From: Peromyscus leucopus
Lineage: Eukaryota > Chordata > Mammalia > Rodentia > Cricetidae
Direction of reading: 5' to 3'
NCBI RefSeq assembly: GCF_004664715.2
Contig: NC_051066.1
Coordinates: 79,725,735-79,789,734 of the forward strand
DNA length: 64,000 nucleotides
The position numbers were made by a program, and so were the translations under genes. Below are positions 15,609 to 30,900 of the stretch, one piece after another. The notes under the pieces are model-generated. The model saw nothing but the letters and a program-made list of their open reading frames with translations, searched no databases and was not told where the DNA came from. The stretch's first letter is position 1, and each line of letters begins with the position of its first letter.

Positions 15609-18600
15609 ATAGCAAATAAACACATAAGTAAAAGCATACTATTATGACGAAGTAATATTTATCTTGGAAATGTAATTCACGGTGGGCAGTGGTGGCGCAC
15701 GCCTTTAATCCCAGCACTCGGGAGGCAGAGCCAGGTGAATCTCTATGAGTTCCAGGCCAGCCTGGTCTACAGAGCAAGATCTAGACAGGCACCAAAACTA
15801 CACAGAGAAAACATGTCTCGAAAAACCAAAAATTAGAAATGTAATTCACATCATACATTATGTTAAAAGTACAATGGGACAAAAAAGAAAAGTCACAAGA
15901 TCATCTCAACAGACACAGAGAAAGCATTTTGCAAAATTTGGTACCCTTTCGTACTAAAAAATGTTCGCCAATCTAACAGTACAAGTTTCCCAACTTCAAA
16001 GGATATTTATAAAATACCCACAGCAAACATTCATTATATCTAATGAAGAAAACTGGGTGTTTTCCCCCAATGTCTGAAGAAATTATCCATAGATGTTATG
16101 ACCTTGTATATATAGAAAACCCGAAGGAATTTACTGAGAAACTATCAGAACCAATAAACAAGGTCAGAAAGATTGCAGGACATATTAAGACCAATATATA
16201 ATAATCAAATATATTTTTATACAGTTGCAATGAATAACCAAAAATATTAGAAAAATAATTTCATCTAAAATAGTATTGAAGTGAATAAAGTATTTAGGAT
16301 CAAATTTATAGAAGTATAAAAGTTATATTGTGAAAACTATCAAATATTGTTCAAAGACATTAAAAAGCAGCAATAATTAAGGACATATGATCAAACAGGT
16401 ATACACATTAAAGCCACATTTGTTCTGAGTCAGGATTTCTCTGTGTAACAGCCCTGGCTGTCCTGGAGCTTACTTTGCAGACCAGGCCGGCCTCTGCCTC
16501 CCGACTGCTGGGACTAAAGGCGTGCACCACCACCACCCAGCCAACATCACTTTATTTATGACCAGGTGACTTTCTCAAAAATGACATAGCATTAACGGGC
16601 AAAAGATGAATCTTTTCAACAAACGGTATCTTTCACAGGTAGCCAGCCACCTATGAAAGAGTGAAGTGAATCTTTACCTTGTGTTGTATACAAAATTAAA
16701 TAAAAACAGATCACACACCAAAATGCAAAAGCTAAAATCATGCAATTATTTGAAGAAAAAAAAATGTCAACTCTTATGATCTAAGTTAGGTTATCATTTT
16801 AGCATACCACCAAGTACATATGGGACCAAATAAAAACAAGGTGGATTTCATTAAATATGTAAAACTTATGCTGTAATTGCTGTCCCCAGTCAAGTAGATG
16901 AAAATGAAGTATTTAAAATCAGATATTTACTGATTAGAGATGTGTATCCAGAATATATGTAGAACACTTAAAGTTTTATAATAAAAGGACAAATGTTCAA
17001 CTTTTAAAATGGGCAAATGGAGCTGGAGAGATGGTTTAGTGGTTAAGGACATTTTATGCTATCAGAGAGTTTCCAAAACCTCCCACTGGGTGCCCCACAA
17101 ACCCTGTAACTCCAGCTCCAAAGGCTTTGACATACTTCTGACCTCTATGGGCACCTACACATACCTATACCTACATACAAACACATACACAAACACACAC
17201 ACACACATACACACACACACACACACACACATGTAAAATAAGCCATTTTTAAAAATGGCCAAAGGATATAAGCATATTTGAGGAAAATTATCAGCAATAA
17301 TAAAAATGGAGCTGTTAATTATAATATCAAAAGAAAAAAAACATGCCCCTAATCACACAACTTCAAAATATATCAACTAAATTCCCACTGAGGATATAGG
17401 TTACTGGTAGAGAACTTGCCCAGCATGTGGTAGACCTTGGGTTCTATCTTCAGTACTACAAAGGTAAGTATGTAAATAAATAAGAACGAGAATATGCCAC
17501 CTTATAAATATATAACTCAACCTTAAAAATTACAAATATTTTTATACACCTGTTTCAACTACCCATCATTTTCATAATTCCTGAAGCAAGTACAGTTTTT
17601 TTACTGTTGTTTACTGTACGTTGTCTGTGTGTGTGCATGCATGCTACAGGGCTTGTTTGGGAGAGTTAGTTCTCTTCCACATTTACATGGATTCGAGGAT
17701 CAAACTCAAATTGTCAGACTTCCTGGTAATTGCCTTTACCCATTGAGCTACCTTATTTGCCCCCCTGAGAAATTCTAGGTAGAATGTTTTCCTTGAAGAA
17801 TACATGTTTATTTTCTTTCTCTAGAAATTTTTTACTTTATTTATTTACTTTTATTTTTTTCAAGGGGTATGTATCTCACTAGATAGCCCTGACTGTCCTG
17901 GAACTCATTATGTAGATCAGGCTGACCTCAAATTCAGAGATCTACCTGCCTCTGCTTCCCGAGTTCTGGGATTTAAGGTATGCCCCACGACACCTAGTCT
18001 CTTCAGTAATTTTTTTTAGAAGATATATTTGAGTAATAATACCAAGTAATATGCTTCTGCTTTGTACTCATGGAATTATTTACCAAGCCACTTACAAAAT
18101 TCATAAAATTCTGAAGGCTATCGTGGTGTATTTCTTCAATCTCAGTACTTGGGAGACATAGACAAGTGGATCTGTGTGCGTTTGAGGCCAGCTGGTCTTC
18201 ACAGTGAGTTCCAGTTAGCCAAGGCTACATGGTGAGACCTTGTCTCAAAATAGAACACCACCCCCCCCCCCCCCGCCCCAAGATAGGGTTTCTTGGTGTA
18301 GCCCTAGCTGTCCTAGAATTTGTTTGTAGACCAGGCTGGCCTCGAACTCACAGAGATCCACATGCCTCTGCCTCCCCGAGTGCTGGGATTAAGGGCGTGT
18401 GCCATCACTGTCACTGAACAAGAAATTTTTTAAGTAACATTTTAATGTAGACATTTGAAAACTTAAACTAGAGAAAACAGGGCTATGAGTTACTTATCTA
18501 AATAATAAAGTACTATTTAATAGACAAACAATGTTTGACCATTATTCACAGCTCTTCAAAGCAATCACCAGAGCTGGAAAGATGGTTCTGTGGGCACCAG

Positions 18601-21600
18601 ACATGCAAGTAGTATACAAATATAACAAACATAGTATACATACATACATAAAAGCAAAACACCCATACACATAAAATTTTTAAAAAAGAACTGAAATATC
18701 AAACCATTAAAAACAAATTATAAATACAATTAATGGGATATGCCAGAATATGGTATAAAGAAATGTAAAAGCTTAAATATCATTCAGCAGACAGAAAATA
18801 CAGTAATAATGAAGTACTAAAGTTAAGAACTGAAAAGGAGAATGTAATACCAAAGGAAGGTGAGACAGCTTAACAGGTAGTGTCACTTGCCAAGCCTGAA
18901 AACCTGAGTTCAATCCTTGGGTTCCTTCTATAAGTAGAAGGAGAAAACCAACACCTACCAGTTGTCCTCTGACTTCCACATGTACAACAGGGGTGTGAGC
19001 ACCCCTCCCAACATGCACGAGCAAAATGAATGTAATTAAAAAGAAAGAAAGAGGGAGGACGAGATGGCTCAGAGGTTAAGAGCACTGGCTGCTCTTGCAG
19101 AGGTCCTGAGTTCAATTCCCAGCAACCACATGGTGGCTCACAACCATCTGTAATGAGATCTGGTGCCCTCTTCTGGTGTGCAGGGACACATGCAGGCACA
19201 ACAACGAATGGGTTATAAATAAATCTAAAAAAAAAACAAAACAAAAACAAAAAACAAAGGGGAAAAGCGGGAAGGGAGGGAGGAAAAGGTTAAGACTTGC
19301 ATTAGGAGTCCAATAATACAGGAAAAAATGGGAAGAAATGACAAATAGGACTGTGCAGAATTAAGAAGTTTCTGGACAAAAAAGGAAAGCATCTATAAGA
19401 GTGAAGAGACAACTAAAAGAATTCGAGAAAAGGGCCGGAAAGATGACTCAGCATTAAGAGCACGGGATGCTCTTCCAGAGGAACTATTTCCAGTACCCAC
19501 ATCAGGTGGCTCACAACTCTAACTCCAGCTTCAGAAGATCCAATGCCCTCTTTGGGCTTTTATGCACATCAGGCATATACATGGTATGGGTGCACATATA
19601 TACATTAAGACAAAACACTCATATAAGTAAGATAAAAAAAAAAAAAAAAAAGCTGGGTGGTGGTGGCGGCGGCGGTGGTGGTGCACGCCTTTAATTCCAG
19701 CACTGGGAGGCAGAGGCAGGCGGATCTCTGTGAGTTTGAGGCCAGCCTGGCTGGGCTACAGAATGAGTTCCAGGACAGCCAAGGACACAAACACAGAGAA
19801 AACTCTGTCTTGGAAAACCAAACAAAAAAGAACAGGACTATACCAGTTATATCATCTCTATAATCCCTGGAGGGATTCATATGTAGAGCATATAAATAAC
19901 TTCAATTATCATTTAAAAAAAATTTATCGTATCTTTGTTTATGGGTGTTTTTTCTGCATATGTTTGTATACCACGTGCATGCCTGGTACTCATGGAGGTC
20001 AAAAGAAGGCATCAGATCTCCTGGGAATGGAGTTACAGATGGGTATCAGTCACCACATGGAAGAGCAGCCAATTATCTGTTGAGAGATATTTGATCTCAC
20101 TGTGAAACTCCAAGACTGTGTTAATAAAATTAACCTTGGATCAGGGGTGGATCCAGCGACTAGTTGATAGAAATTAGCCATAGAGGACGAAGAAGCCAGG
20201 AATATAGACAGATAGACCTACAGGAAGGAGTAGGGAGGGACTTCGAGATTCTCGGTCTTTATTGGTTTGTGGAGAGACGATGTGGAAGGTCATCTAGTTG
20301 CTTCTCAGCTTTTCTGATCTAGCAGGTTTTCATCCCAAAATCTGACTCCTGAGTCTTTATTGGTAAACAGAATGACAGAGACTTAGTTAAAACTTACATT
20401 TGCAGGCCACAGCCTAGCCAGTCCCACCAGGCCCAGGTCTGAGCAGCAGAGTGCTGACCAGGGCGAGGGGCACAGATGGTAATTAAAGTATCAGTAGATT
20501 CAGGTGCGGGCCCCTACGCTGACATAAAAATAACAGAGTCCCAGCAGCCTACAAGAATTATTTAAATAGTAAAAGTTAAAATAAAAATTCAAGCAATAAA
20601 TGAAGCAATTAACTGAATATAGTTCTGAATAGTATATATGACTGTCCATATATGAAAAAAATGTTCAAAATTCTTAGCTATCAAGGAAATGCAAATTAAA
20701 ACTACACTAAAATCAGTGAAACCTAGGTTCACATGCTGGCCTGTCACTAGTCACTAGTCACATGGGCTTCAGTGGTTCACTTACTCTGTTACACAACCTA
20801 TGTGCATCTCTTTCTGTTTATTATTTTTAATAATGGGCATGCATATTACTGGGTAGAAGAGTGCAGGTGCCCAAAGAAACATCAGGTGGCCCCCTGGAGC
20901 TGAAGTTACAGGGGCTGTGCTATTCCCAACATGGGGACTAGGAGATTCAAACTCAGGTCCTCGGGAAAGCAGTATTATGTGCTCTCAACTGCTGAGCCAC
21001 CTCCTAACCCTTGTTTCTGGCACAGAGGTGATGGTTATATAAATTGCTGTAATATTTTTTCTTTAACCTGTTCCTGAAAATAGTAAACTGTGGCTGCACT
21101 GGTTGCTCAAGCCTTTAATCTCAAGCACTGAGAATGAGACCTTATTTCAAAAGAAAGAAAGAAAGAAAAAGTGTACTTACCTGTCAACTGTTTATTGAAG
21201 GTAGTGCTTCTCAAAACCTTTCTTATGTTAATAGAAAGTGAGGTGTCTATACCAGGATATAGGATTATAGTGAGAAGACAGCATAGAATCCAAGTTCTCT
21301 TTTTTACTAGATTAATATTCATTTTGTACGTAACTATATCTAATATCAAAATGTTAATCTTTGAGTAAAACTGAAATATTAAGAAAACATGCTAGGTTTA
21401 TGCAAGAGGACCTGTAACACATGCTTCCTATTCCACAACTGCCTTAAGATGTCTCCACTTAGAGAAGCGTAGACAGCAGGCTGTATAAGGTACGATTTGT
21501 GGAATAACCGAAATCCTGTGTGTAAGGAAATGTCAAAAAGCAAAGCCCCAAGACAGCTTCTTTTTCTGCAGAGCTGCATACAACTAGAAAGGTTTTAAAT

Positions 21601-24600
21601 GTATGCCACAGCTAAAAAGCTAATGGTAGGATGTGATAGGTGTGAATCTGTTTAAAACATTACCTGTTTTCTTTGTTTTATCAGAAGTAGCATCCAACGC
21701 AGTTAAGGGAGCAGAGATGTTCTTATAGATATCATGGCCACACATACCAGGGTCTTCCTCATCAGAAGAAAAGGAAGACAATTGTTCTACATTTTTAAGT
21801 TCATTGTCAACTTTTTCTGATGGACTGACCCCTCCAGTCTCCAATGCTAATGGCACAGGCGTTGCGGGTGACACCTTTGCAAGTGGTGGGGGATAGATGT
21901 TCCGGGTGACTTGGGTTCCTGATCGTCTGGTCTTATTAGGCATTCGAACAGCAAGGGTGGAAAACTGTTGCTTGGGCCCACACTTCAGAAAGTCTAAAAA
22001 AGAAGCAATAAATCCTGTTTTGACCTCTGGCTGCTTCTCCTCTACTTCCTTGATCTTCTGCCTCATCTTTTCTTGATGCTGGTAACCTTCATCACAGCTT
22101 TCTGAGGAAGGGGGAGTATACGGTAAATACATGTCTGTACCCCTGGGGTTCTGGCGCTTGCCTTGGGCAGACTTTTTCAGTTGTTTCTGACTACTGTCCT
22201 CTTCCTCTTTACCTTGTCCTTTTCCTTTAGCTTTTGTCTTGGGAAGGTTAAAATATGTCCCATCTTGCTTCTCCTCTTCAGTCTTGCCACTGGCTGCATC
22301 CCCAGGCTGCGCCATGGCCAGCAGGGCAAGTGTGCTCCTTCTATGGTCCACCGACATAGCACTGTCCTCACCTACTAGGGTAAAGTCACTCTCTGATGCT
22401 GCATTCTCTCCACTTATGCTCTGGCTAGCAGAAACAAACTCTTGATTTCTGTTATTACTCAATGCACTGTCAAGAGCAATTTCACTATCTTCTTTAGATT
22501 CATGATTTATAACCAACTGTTTCTTAAATGGGTCAGAACTTTGCTCCTGAACTTCATGACCTGGTCCAACCATGGATGAAGGTGCTTTAGTTGGTATATT
22601 TTGACCAGATGCTTCCACATGCTGTTGATCAAGGATTGTTTTTGACTGAAGGGTGGGTACTGATGAAAGGTTTACAGTAACCTGATTTCCATTTAAGGAA
22701 ATGTCATTAATATTCTGTGGCTTTCCTACTGTAGCTGTTATAAAGTCTGAATTCACCTGCCTGACATCTAATGACTGCTGAAAATGAGATTTAGAATCAC
22801 CACCTTCAACAGCCTGCATGGTTTCATTTGAAGTTGACTTGGAAAAGTCAGAGGGTGTAACCCCACAAGCTGCTGCTGTAGCTGCCAAGATGTCATCTAC
22901 ATTTGATAAAATATTTCTTTCATCACTGAGAAGCATTGCCTCTGGGAAGCATATTGATCCAAGAGAAACAAACTGATTCTTTGAATCATGTGGATTGGTT
23001 TCATTGAAAGGGCCCTTCGTTGTTAGCTGCTGCAAAGGTTTTGAAGGTTCAGGGAGGTCTAGTTTCATAATATCAGAATTTTGAGGATGGAGCTCCTGGG
23101 GATGTTCACCATTGCTCTGGATGATATGACCATCCATCTGAAGGAAAGGATGGACTACTTGTTGAGGACTCTGTACACGTTGTACTTGTAAAGATGGCTT
23201 TGCTTGTCCCAGGCTTGCCTGCAGAATCCCAGCCTGCTGAAGAATCTGTAAATCACAGGCAGAATCTAAAAGGACTGGTGTATTAGGAAGAGCCTGATGG
23301 CTATGCCCTAAAGCATGATTTGGAATCTGTATCTGAGATGAGGCACTAATTATTTGATCATGCTGTTCCTGAACCTTGGCTTCATGCATCTTATGGATGA
23401 GAGAATGCTGCTGGTTGAGGTCTTTAGTGTTCAACCTTATCTGTGGAGCTTGCATTAAATTAGTTGCCTTCTTAAGATCGGAGTTTAGTGCATTACTGGG
23501 CTGGCCACTTTGCTGGCTAAGCTGTGTCACTGGACCAACCATGCTTTCTTCTTGTTTTGAGCCCCGGAGAGCAACTCCAACAACTTGGTCTTCAAGGTGG
23601 GAGTTGTTTCTGGCTATCCTCTGAGAATATCGGTCATCTGACTTTGATGTCTTATAAACTGACTCTTGAGCAGTTCCTTCTCCATCAGGTAGCCTTTGGC
23701 TTGACTCAAGAGATGCCTGTGACTGCAATGCCTGTAACTTTTGCACTGGAAAATCATCATCTTGCTTTGAGGATGTATACACATTTGAGTCAAGTTTTCT
23801 CTCAGCATAAGACTTTGGATCAGGGGAAGGTATGCTATTCTGTATTGCCTGACCACGAGTAGAGGATGCAAAAGATGACTGCACAGCAGGCAAAAACTTT
23901 TGGGGCTGAGGTGGTGAAGATCCTTGGGTGTGAGTGTTTGGGGATGAATGCATAGAAATATAATTTGGTGTTGGACTAGAATCTGGCAAGCTCTGGCCCC
24001 GAGAGGCAGAAGAATAAGAAAGAGAAGGAGCTGTTAATGTCAGAGACTGTCCCGACGCATAGCTTTCTGAAGGGCTAACAACTGATAAAACTTGTGACTG
24101 AGATGAATAACTGACCTGTGTTTGGCTAACTGGTGACAGACCCTGAGAGTGACCTACTGATGACAGGTCTCCTGTCTGAGCAGGGTAATTCTCATTTGTA
24201 ACTAAAGATAATACTTCTTGCTGATTGGATGAATAACTAAGTGTCTCATTTTCAGAGGTTACAGGCTGAGATGACCCAGAAAAAGTCAATGTTTTGTATA
24301 AGGATGGCAATTTCTCAACCCTGCTGGACCTATAAACATGTGAATGAACAATAGATGGCACATTATGTGGCTGTACTAAACCATAATTTTGGGACTGACT
24401 GACTGATAAAAGGCTGGGTAGCTGTGCTGTAGAATAAATTTGTGCTTGACCTGATATTACAGAACTCTGATTATGTAAAGGTTTAGAATAGTTTAGTGTT
24501 TGCACAGGAGGAATCACACTTTGAGGCTTCAGAATTGTAGTTGATGTTAGTGGTTGTTTTGTAGAACAGCCATCTACTTTTGTAGCAGAAGGAAGGTACC

Positions 24601-27600
24601 CTGATGATGGAATTACAGATGAATAAGACTGAGCAAGTTCTGCTGAGACCTGAGGGGTCTTCTGTTGCAATGCTCCATTGCTCACCTGAGTAGAATCTCG
24701 AATTGAGCTACAGGATAAAGATGACTGCCTGGATGTTTCCTGAAAATTACCAATACTTGCACTTGATAGATAACTATGTAAGGGATGCTGTGAACCAGTC
24801 AGTTGTGCCTGAATAGACTGGGTACTTGAAGGCCGCTGGTGGTGTTTAATAACACTACATTCTCGAAGAAGGGCTCTTTCAATGGAAGCAGCAGAACTAG
24901 TAAAAAGAGCTGAACTGTAGGCTTGAGGGGTTTGCTGGGCTCCCCCAAGTGTTGAAGGCAACAAACTAAATTGAGGTTGTAAAAGATGGGGTGCTGACTC
25001 TTGAGCTGAACGATATGTTGAAGACTGAGGTGGTATGCTGTTACTTAATGCAGAACTGCCTAGGCGCTCAAATGCCAAAGCAGTTGGAACAGTTCCCTGG
25101 GAAGTCTTAATTTGTAGCAAAGGATCATGAGGGTTTAAAATTCCATTTGATGTAGTGTTAAAAGATGAATCCTGAAGCACCAGAGGTGAGGTGGTCACAA
25201 AGTTTCTATTGCTAAAGGGAGCGGGGTGCTGGTAGGCGGACAGCACAGGTGGTGGAAGTGTTCCAGCAGCGGGCAGGGGTCCCGTAACAAACAGTTCAGT
25301 TGTTGCTGAGGAATGCATGCCTATGAAGAGAACATACAAAAATCTTCATGTAATTGTAGCACAGATATCTAAATAAATGTTGACACAGTACTGACAGACA
25401 ACTCTTAGCCCATCAAAACATCTATAGCCTTACAAATTGGATCTGTATATAAATTTTTAAAATTAGCTTTCTTTTTCTGTTTTTGTTTGTTTGTTTCAAG
25501 ACAGGGTTTCTCTGTGTAGCCTGTTTGTCCTGGAACTCACTCTGTAGACCAGGCTGACCTCGAACTCACAGAACTCTGCATGTCTCTGCCTCCCTAGTGC
25601 TGGGATCAAAGGCAAGCACCAGCACTGCCTGGCTTTTAGCTTTCTTTTTTTAAAAATGTATTCATTTTTTATTTATGTGCATTGGTGTATGTCTGTGAGA
25701 GGGTGTTGGGTCCCCTGGAACTGGACAGTTGTGAGCTGCCATGTGGGTGCTGGACACTGAACTCGGGTCCTCTGGAAGAGCAGTCAGTGCTCTTAACCAC
25801 TGTGCCATCTCTCCAGGCCCTTAGCTTGCTTTCTTAAAGCAAAAATCTAAGTTCTGAAAGAAGTAGCAGTTATAAAATAGGTGAGTTTACACATAGGGAA
25901 TTGGACAAATGCCATATGACAATGGAAGCCAGTAAAAGTGTACAGAACTCTCTGGCAGTTAATTTACCCCAAATTCCTAACACAAAATAATGAAGTAAAA
26001 TGTACAAAACATTAAAATTAAAACACTAAATTGCCTATACCTAACATAAATAAAAAATAAGAGATGTTGTTAACACTGCAAAGTTTTCTTTTTCTTCCTT
26101 TCTTTCTTTTTTGTTAAACCAAATTTTATATTCACTGAAGAAATCTCTTGCACTTCAAGTAATGACTTCTCATGAACTGTCCAACAACAAAACAGTTATG
26201 AAAAATTGACCATTAGTTAATAAGAAAATGTCAAGAGACAGTACGTTTCAGGACAGCATTCTTCTTTTGGCTCCCCCACCCCACCCCAAGACAGAGCTTC
26301 TTCATGTACTTTTGGTGCCTATTCTGGACCTGGCTCTATAGACCAGGCTGGCCTCGAACTCATATACACCTGCCTCTGCCTCCCGAATGCTGGAATTAAA
26401 GGCGTGCACCACTATGCCTGACTCTGGTTAGGTATATATTAATCCTTCAAAGATGTAAGAAAGAAAAATGTGTCTGTTTATTATCATTAAAGCCAAGTTT
26501 TATCTCATTTTCATTTTAACAGTCTCATGGCATAGATATCATATATTATATTTATAAACCAAAATGTGAAAGTTGATTTTTCTTCTTATTCACTCAATAC
26601 CCAGAATCATAATATACTTAACAAAAGAACTATTACCAGTTGCTTGAGGAGTGGTGCCATAACCAGGAAGCTGATGAGAAGCTGCAAATGTCTGTCTTTG
26701 AAGGATATCTGGTTCAGACTGTGTGGGATGTCCATCTTCATAGCTTAAATGAGAGAGGATAGTATTAAAATATATAATACAATACATATAAAATATAATA
26801 AATAATACAAAGTACAATCTATAATGTAAAATAATTTTTACACACACACCCTAAATGAGATCATCAAAATATTTACAGGAGAGCAACTAGCAGTTGCAAG
26901 TTGCTTTAGCCAAAAAACACACAGAACTAGCAAAAACCAAAAGCATAAGACAGAAATTAACTTCACAGGTAGGGATGGGAGTACGCGCATAAGTTTCTTA
27001 TAGTTTAGATACTGGAATATACCCATTTTAAAGAGCAGGTTCACTAAATTTGATAAATTAATATGCCAGTCTAATAAGAACAATGCAACTTAATCGTTAT
27101 ATAGACAATGCCAAAACAAGTAACCTTTTAAATTAGTATACTGGTTAGACAGATTCATGTTTCAGATTCCCATCTTCCATCCCTGTCTCCAGCCTAGTTT
27201 ACCTTCCTCTTTGAAAATAGTCCCCCAGGGAGGTTGTGACAGACGCCTTTAGTCCCAGAACTCGGGAGGCAGAGGCGCTACCCACCTTCCCACCCCCCAT
27301 CCCCGTCTCAAAAAAAAAGAAGAGAGAAAGAAAGAAAATAGTCCTATATCATGTCTTATACTTTTCTGAATATACTTAGTTTAATTGGTGGAAATACTGT
27401 ATAAAACAATGGTTTCACAATGACATTATTGTACTTGTATAGATGTACTTATACCAAATTTTCCTTATCCATTCATCCACTGATGGACACCCTAAACCAA
27501 TATCACAACCTGGCTAAAGTGAATACTGATAGTCTAAACAAGATACCCAACACTGCAGGGATCTCTGCTCTACGCTAACTTTGATGCCTTAGAGCATATT

Positions 27601-27909
27601 ACCCAGGAGTAGTATAGCAGGGTGATATGTATCTTAGTTTTAGTTTTTTGAGGAATCAATAATGATTTCCACAGCATGTAAACTAAGTAAATCATATTCA
27701 TACAGATTGTATACAAAGGTTTGTTTCCCCTTCTTCCAACCTCTGCATCTGTTTTATTTTCTTGTTGATAACCTGGGGTAAGATGCAATCTCAGTGTGGT
27801 TTTGATATGCACTTTCTTATGACTAAGGATATTAAACAGAAATGCTGAATTCACTGGTCCATTTACTGACTGGGTTACCTCTTACTGTGTAGTTTTAGGT
27901 TTGTTAGTT

Positions 27910-27948
<39 letters not shown>

Positions 27949-30900
27949 TCTATTTATTTATCTATTTATTTTTGGTTTTTCGAGACAGGGTTTCTCTGCA
28001 TAGTTTTGCGCCTTTCCTGGAGCTCACTTGGTAGCCCAGGCTGGCCTCGAACTCACAGCGATCCACCTGGCTCTGCCTCCCGAGTGCTGGGATTAAAGGC
28101 ATGTGCCACCACCGCCAGGCTTAAGGTTTGTTAGTTTTATGTGTGTGTGTCTATGTCTGTGTGAACGAATGTTTATGATGTACATATAGGAGCTTTGGGA
28201 AGCCAGAAGAGAATGGGGATCCCCTAGAACTCGACAGCTGGTGAGCTGTCATGTCAGTGCTGGGAACACCCTGTCCTCTGCAAAAACAGTAAGCACTCTT
28301 AACCTGTGAGCTATCTCTCCAGTCCCTAGTGTGGAGTATTTAATTATTTGACTTTTTATATAATCTGGCGATAGGCACAAAGACTTTCTGAATGGGTCTC
28401 CAGTAGCTCAAGAAATAAGAATTAAACAAATGGGATTCCATAAAACTAAAAGGTTCCTTCCTACACACCAAAGGAACCATCAACCAGGGCTAAAAGACAG
28501 CCTTCAGAGTGGGAGATCCTCACCTGGCAGAGAATTAATATCCAGAGAATACAAAAAGCAAAGTTTTTCCCAAGTCTTTTGCCCAGGCCAGGCATGGTGG
28601 TGCACTCCTTTAATTTTTAAATACATTGTCATTTGGCTAAAATTACAATAAACACCTTTGTTTAACCCAATGTCTCAAAGAATTTTCCCCCTTGAGTATT
28701 CTTCTGGAAATAAAGAGAGTAAGAGTATTCTTCTGGAAATAAATTCTTTCAAGAGTACAAGCTGAATAGCTCATCAGTCTCTAACAACAGGAACTGGGGG
28801 TGTAGCAGGTAGTATATTCAACATGTGTGACACTCTCCATTCAACTCCCAGCAGGAAAGAAAAAGTGAAAAGATACTCTTCATTTCTTTATTGCTGTAAC
28901 AAAATACCCTGTAACTTAGAAGAGAAAGGGTCTATTTTAGCTCACAATTCCATCATTGCAGGGAAAGTCAAGGCAGCAGGAACTTGGAGCAGCTAGTCAC
29001 ATCCACAATCAAGAGCAGAGACAGAGAACGCAAGTGTGCACACATACTCACTGCTCAGCTAGCTTTCTCCTTAATGTACAGGAGCCAGACCCAAGGAGTG
29101 GTGCTGCCTACCCGCTGGCTGGGTCTTCCAGCTTCAATTAACATAATAAAGAGCCAGCCCCCACCCCACTCCCTCTTGGAGACTTTTCCCAGGTGATTCT
29201 AGGTTATAAAGTTAACAAAATACCTCAGAGTTTGATTCTGAAATATCTGCATAGTCTTCTAGAAGCTAAAAATCTATAATCTAAAATCCAAACACTCTAA
29301 CATCTGCAAGTGTGTGAAGAATATGCAATGTTCAAAACATCTGGATTTCAGATTCGACTTGGAGTTAATTTTTGAACAGGATATAAAGTCATAGCTGAGG
29401 TCCTCCCCCCACCAACATACACAAATATTAGATTGAATCCAGGGGCTTGTATACACCAGGCAAGCACATGATAGCACTAAGCTACATTCCTAGTCCTTGA
29501 CTTTTGGAGATACATCTCCTCCTTCCTACACAGCCTAAATTAACTTCAAACTCGTGATTCTAAGGCCTCAGTCTCCCAAGTAGCTAGGGCAAGGGGCATA
29601 TTACTATCTCCTCCATCCTCTTTCTCCTCATTCCCCAACCCTCTTTTATTTCCCCACAAGACTAGCAACATTCATCATATTACACATTTCCTGGTTGGCT
29701 TATTAGATAGTTAATAAACACATCAACTCCACAAAGACAAGGTCTTTGCTTATTCACTGCTTTATCACTAGCACAAAGGATTGTATTCGATACACTGTAG
29801 ATATTTACAAGTAATTAAAATTTTATGCTCAGTTTCAGAACACTAAGCATCTACTCAGTTGCCAGGCATCTTGCTAAATGTTGGAGACCTAAAATTCAAA
29901 CATTAAGCCAAAGGGTCAGCTTATATCCATACATTAATAACCTGGTACTTTTGCACTAGGCACACATGAGGTACATATACACACATACATAGAAGCAAAA
30001 AAAAACCTCAAAATAAAAATAAACTTAAAAAATAAGTTACAGAAAGCAACACAAGAAATACTGTTGAAAAACACCTTCCAAACTTTTATTAATAGGGTAT
30101 TTGTTGTTTTTGTTTTGCTTTGTGCATGTGTGTGTTTAAACAAATTATCTCAAATTACTTTCTTTTCTTTCTTGGGGGAGATGGGAGTTTGAGAGTGGAT
30201 CTCTCCATGTAGTCCTGGAGCTCTCTATGTAGACCAGGCTGGCCTCTAATGCACAGAGATCCCCCTGCCTGTGCCTCCCAAGTGCTAGGTATGGGCCACC
30301 ATGCCCAGCTGTGTGTATGCGTGTGTATGTGTGTGTGCACTGGTTTTTCAAGATGGGTTTCTGTGTAGCCCTGGCTGTCCTGGAACTCACCATGTAGAAA
30401 AGGCCGGCCTTGAATTCACAGAGACCCACCTGGCTCTGCCTGTAGAGTAAGACAAGGGCCTCACTATACAGCCAATCTCTGCCTCCTAAATCTTGGGATT
30501 AAAGGTGTGCACTGGGACACCTGGCCTGCAGTTTTGTTTTTGGTAACTATTTGAAAGCACAAAGATTCCATATGGTATAAAGTTAGCTTTTAGTTGACAA
30601 CAGTTCACAAAATTAAGAAGATCAATTAAAACCTCATGCTCCTTTCACTCTATGGCCCAGCAATTCCATTCCTGGAGACATGGAAGATTCACACAAAACC
30701 ACCACATGAATGTTGATAGCATTTTCCTAACAAACAAAAAAGCAAAAACAAACTTTAAGTCCAATAACTGAGAAGTGAATATAAACAAAATATGAGACAG
30801 CCAAATAATGTTATTCTGTTCAGACACAAAAGGGTGAACACAGAAAATACTAAGCAGAAACCAAAAACAAAAGAGATGCGGCCATATGCGATTCCACTTG

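Larger units (their letters stand above)
14990..17560 (+). mobile_element. Ancient L1 ORF2 region, interrupted by SINEs
   Basis: Discontinuous but co-linear decayed ORF2 text: agaaatagacaaactcct-like sequence at 15030, 'agatcatctcaacagacaca' at 15898, 'cccacagcaaacattcatta' at 16017, 'tcttttcaacaaacggtatc' at 16612 and 'ccaaatgg' near 17010. B1 and B2 elements at 15255, 15682, 16430 and 17020 are inserted in it. No intact reading frame remains. Confidence 0.65.
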
